NCBI GenBank assembly: GCA_030146445.1
Contig: JASLBT010000281.1
Coordinates: 1 to 8,496 of the forward strand
From: Segetibacter sp.
Lineage (GTDB): Bacteria; Bacteroidota; Bacteroidia; Chitinophagales; Chitinophagaceae
Direction: 5' to 3'
DNA length: 8,496 nucleotides
The notes beneath the pieces were generated by a model. The model was not told the DNA's origin and made no database searches. It saw nothing but the letters and a program-made list of their open reading frames with translations. Positions 7,226-8,496 of the stretch are shown here, piece after piece. The stretch's first letter is position 1. Each line of letters begins with the position of its first letter. A program made the translations under genes and the position numbers.

Positions 7226-8496
7226 ATGATTGACATAAAAGTTCCAACAGTTGGGGAATCTATCAATGAAGTAACGCTGATCAAATGGTTGAAGAAAGAT
7301 GGTGACTACGTGGAGCGTGATGAGGTGCTTGCAGAACTGGAAAGTGAGAAGGCGACTTTTGAAGTAAACGCAGAGAAAGCCGGAGTGCTTAAGACTGTAG
7401 GCAAAGAGGGAGATACCCTTAACATTGGCGACTTGTTGGCGCAAATTGACGAGACGGCAAAAAACGATGGTGCAGGCGTTCAAACTGCAGCACCGGTGGC
7501 AACCCCGGCGGCCCAACAAGCACCCGCTGCTCAACCGACGCCAGCCGCTGCTCCTACGGCAACAGCGACCGGCAAGGGCATTATAGACATGAAGGTTCCA
7601 ACGGTAGGAGAGTCGATCACAGAAGTTACGCTCGTAAAATGGGTGAAGAAAGAAGGGGACCTGGTAAACAGGGATGAAGTAATCGCCGAACTGGAAAGTG
7701 AAAAGGCAACTTTCGAACTGAATGCTGAAGAGTCAGGCAAATTGTCGCTGAAATCAAAAGAAGGGGATACGTTAAAGATTGGAGATGTAATTGCCACCAT
7801 TGACAGTGACGTTGCTGTTAGCGAGACGCAGGCAGCTGCTCCTGCTCCCACTGCCCCAAAGGTGGCAACTCCGGCACCCTCTGCTGCACCCGTAACAAAC
7901 ATTTCAAACGATGTAAAAGCTTCTCCTGTCGCAGCCGCAATTATCGCCGACAAGAAGGTTGATCCGAAAAGTATTACGGCAAGTGGTGCACAAGGCAAGA
8001 TCATGAAAGATGATGTGCTGAGTGCATTATCGAATCCCGGCCGAACTCCGGGGAAAGCCTTATTTGGCCGCGAAGAGCGTCGTGAAAAAATGAGTAACCT
8101 TCGCAAGACGGTAAGCCGCCGGCTTGTGGAGGCTAAAAACACGACCGCAATGCTCACTACTTTTAACGAAGTAGACATGAGCCGGATCATGGAGATGCGC
8201 ACAAAATTTAAAGACAAGTTTAAGGAAGCGCATGGCACCAACCTTGGGTTTATGAGCTTCTTTACCAAAGCGGTTTGTTTTGCTCTACAGGAGTGGCCCT
8301 CTGTAAACGCTTATATCGATGGCGACTCCCTTGTTTTCCACGACTACTGTGATATATCGATTGCCGTTTCGGCGCCAAAAGGATTGGTGGTGCCGGTGAT
8401 CAGGAACGCGGAAAGCCTGAGCATGGCTGAGATCGAAAAAGAGGTGATTAAGCTGGCCGGCAAAGCAAGGGACAATAAGTTAACCATGGAAGAAAT
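7226..8496 (+). CDS. sucB: 2-oxoglutarate dehydrogenase E2 (dihydrolipoyl succinyltransferase), 3'-truncated by window end
   Basis: 423 codons are visible; the frame is open to the window edge. E2 forms the complex core and transfers succinyl groups from lipoyl-lysine to CoA. Domains in order: lipoyl domain 1 (about 1-75, lipoyl Lys42 in ESEKATFE), Ala/Pro linker (76-118), lipoyl domain 2 (119-193, Lys160 in the same motif), a second Ala/Pro linker (194-232), the E3/E1-binding peripheral domain (233-268, SPVAAAI ... GKIMKDDVLSAL), then the acyltransferase core from about 285 (MSNLRKTVSRRL, EVDMSRIM, GFMSFFTKA, VSAPKGLVVPVIRN). The catalytic HxxxDG motif should lie in the roughly 100 missing residues. 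The start is an ATG preceded by A-rich GGAGAAATAAATATTT, which includes a modest GGAG 11 bases upstream. Two lipoyl domains are unusual for this enzyme, but placement beside sucA and the core sequence favour succinyl- over acetyltransferase. Confidence 0.95.
   Translation, partial: MIDIKVPTVGESINEVTLIKWLKKDGDYVERDEVLAELESEKATFEVNAEKAGVLKTVGKEGDTLNIGDLLAQIDETAKNDGAGVQTAAPVATPAAQQAPAAQPTPAAAPTATATGKGIIDMKVPTVGESITEVTLVKWVKKEGDLVNRDEVIAELESEKATFELNAEESGKLSLKSKEGDTLKIGDVIATIDSDVAVSETQAAAPAPTAPKVATPAPSAAPVTNISNDVKASPVAAAIIADKKVDPKSITASGAQGKIMKDDVLSALSNPGRTPGKALFGREERREKMSNLRKTVSRRLVEAKNTTAMLTTFNEVDMSRIMEMRTKFKDKFKEAHGTNLGFMSFFTKAVCFALQEWPSVNAYIDGDSLVFHDYCDISIAVSAPKGLVVPVIRNAESLSMAEIEKEVIKLAGKARDNKLTMEE

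Noticed and set aside
7531..8268. A 245-codon open frame on the minus strand opposite sucB.
   Set aside because: It is the antisense shadow of the sucB coding sequence; its Ala/Val- and Ser-rich composition mirrors the linkers and lipoyl repeats, and the plus frame has clear homology.

Overview
The window looks like ordinary chromosomal DNA from a member of the Bacteroidota, probably near the Chitinophagaceae. That placement is inferred from the protein types (a GIN-domain lipoprotein, an exported M14 peptidase, and a SucA beginning MKDFSYITNSHP), from -7 boxes of the TAnnTTTG type, and from the lack of strong Shine-Dalgarno sites. There are six genes, the last of them cut by the window end. 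I see no insertion sequence, CRISPR array, tRNA or rRNA.

Layout: (1) 1-998 holds a putative lipoprotein with a head GIN domain (DUF2807, 133-852, +) built from roughly 19-residue G-S-G repeats, then a gene-free convergent gap. (2) 999-2732 (-) encodes an exported zinc carboxypeptidase-like protein of family M14 with all expected metal and catalytic residues. (3) Only 28 bases away and divergent, 2761-3468 (+) encodes an OmpR-type response regulator with no sensor kinase beside it. (4) 3469-4200 contains rpsT (ribosomal protein S20, 3661-3915, -), its strong terminator, its -7 box, and two related short palindromes on either side of the gene. (5) 4201-6951 (+) is sucA, the E1 subunit of 2-oxoglutarate dehydrogenase. 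After a 274-base gap with a GC-rich hairpin and a candidate promoter comes sucB (7226 to the window end, +), the E2 subunit.

SucA decarboxylates 2-oxoglutarate with thiamine diphosphate and passes the succinyl group to lipoyl-lysine on SucB, which transfers it to CoA; E3 (Lpd) is not in the window. The most notable point is that this SucB carries two tandem lipoyl domains, 54 of 75 residues identical by hand alignment, whereas E2 of this complex usually has one. The remaining observations are modest: an internal promoter candidate before sucB, the rpsT-flanking palindromes, and the tightly packed divergent promoters. I found no convincing undescribed system.
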